Program-made: the position numbers and the translations under genes | Shown: positions 5,121-5,724 of the stretch, one piece after another | How the letters are laid out: the number at the start of each line of letters is the position of its first letter | Numbering within the stretch: position 1 is the first letter of the stretch | Assembly: GCA_001796155.1 (NCBI GenBank) | Contig: MGLU01000052.1 | Coordinates: 1-5,724, forward strand | Length of the DNA: 5,724 nucleotides | From: Chlamydiae bacterium RIFCSPHIGHO2_12_FULL_27_8 | GTDB lineage: Bacteria > Chlamydiota > Chlamydiia > Chlamydiales > SM23-39 | Direction: 5' to 3' | The notes under the pieces: generated by a model | The model's database searches: none | What the model was told of the DNA's origin: nothing | What the model saw: only the letters and a program-made list of their open reading frames with translations

Positions 5121-5724
5121 TTATTAATTTTTTTTATTTGATTCTTGGGATTCTAAGTTTAGGATTTTTAGTTTTTATACATGAAATGGGCCATTATGTA
5201 ATGGCAAAAAGAACTAAAATGAAAATTGAAATTTTTTCAATAGGATTTGGAAAACCAATTTTTTCATGGATGGTTGGGGATGTAAAATGGCAGATTGCAA
5301 TTATTCCTTTTGGGGGATTTGTGAAAATTGCTGGTATGCAGAAAGAAAATGGAGTTGAGCCGGAGAAAATTGAGGATGGATATTATTCAAAAAAACCTTT
5401 CGATAGAATAAAAGTTGCCTTTATGGGCCCTTTTGTTAACTTGGTTTTTGCTTTCATTGCATTTTCAGCTATTTTTTTTCTAGGAGGCAGATCAAAATCT
5501 TTTAGTGAATTCACTAAAAAAATTGGTTATGTAGACAAAAATTCAGAACTGTATACATTAAATGTTAAAGAAGGAGATGAAATAACTTTTCTTGATAATA
5601 AACCTTATAACAATTTTCAAAATGTACTATTTGCAAATGCTTCAAATCTTAAAACTATAAATATACAGGGAAATAAATATAACTATTCTAAAAATTTAAA
5701 AACTTTTTTCAACTATGATTTAAA
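5117..5724 (+). CDS. rseP: RseP-type site-2 intramembrane zinc metalloprotease (3' partial)
   Basis: The frame starts at the ATG overlapping the dxr stop (ATGA) and stays open to the window end; 202 complete codons are seen. The first membrane segment (about residues 5-27) carries the zinc-binding HEMGH (22-26), with Glu23 catalytic. Next come SIGFGKPIF (41-49), IPFGGFVKIAGM (63-74) and GPFVN (104-108) at the start of the second membrane segment (to about 122), all hallmarks of the RseP/SpoIVFB-like peptidase M50 family. The region after LGGRSKSFSE (122-131) looks like the start of a periplasmic PDZ domain. The third ligand, an Asp in the C-terminal LDG motif, lies beyond the window. Members cut membrane-anchored substrates, such as anti-sigma factors or leftover signal peptides. 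Coupled translation with dxr is likely; a weak CAGG site lies 6 bases before the ATG. Confidence 0.93.
   Translation, partial: MIINFFYLILGILSLGFLVFIHEMGHYVMAKRTKMKIEIFSIGFGKPIFSWMVGDVKWQIAIIPFGGFVKIAGMQKENGVEPEKIEDGYYSKKPFDRIKVAFMGPFVNLVFAFIAFSAIFFLGGRSKSFSEFTKKIGYVDKNSELYTLNVKEGDEITFLDNKPYNNFQNVLFANASNLKTINIQGNKYNYSKNLKTFFNYDL

Overview
This AT-rich window (roughly 27-30% GC by eye) is densely coded. Every supportable gene lies on the + strand, and the code is standard: TGA ends several genes and Trp is encoded by TGG. The right end has dxr followed by an rseP-type site-2 protease, overlapping in ATGA. That pairing, and several sequence details (the GGRSK stretch after the second RseP membrane segment, and the NASNE...ISW end of DXR), match what I remember of Chlamydia dxr and its neighbouring protease. 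I therefore infer a low-GC environmental member of the Chlamydiota. Small ferritin-like proteins would suit an anaerobic or microaerobic life. This placement rests on recollection, not on a search.

Left region (1-3386): three tightly packed genes that look like a compact exopolysaccharide synthesis and export unit. In order they are the C-terminal part of an outer-membrane beta-barrel protein ending in Phe, a processive family-2 glycosyltransferase of the cellulose-synthase type with all D, DxD, TED and QxxRW motifs but no PilZ domain, and a secreted GH26-type glycoside hydrolase with both catalytic glutamates. The proposed flow is inner-membrane synthase to periplasmic hydrolase to outer-membrane pore. 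The polymer cannot be read from the sequence.

Middle region (3364-3983): a 78-aa helical protein overlaps the end of the hydrolase gene. A 26-codon mini-ORF follows with a very strong ribosome binding site and two adjacent hairpins, then a 67-aa protein with a ferritin-like E...ExxH pattern. A 65-bp gap follows, with a plausible promoter for the next unit.

Right region (3984-5724): dxr (complete, MEP isoprenoid pathway) and the N-terminal third or so of rseP, cut by the window end. No tRNA, rRNA, CRISPR, insertion sequence or convincing intrinsic terminator was seen. No gene-free stretch exceeds 300 bases.
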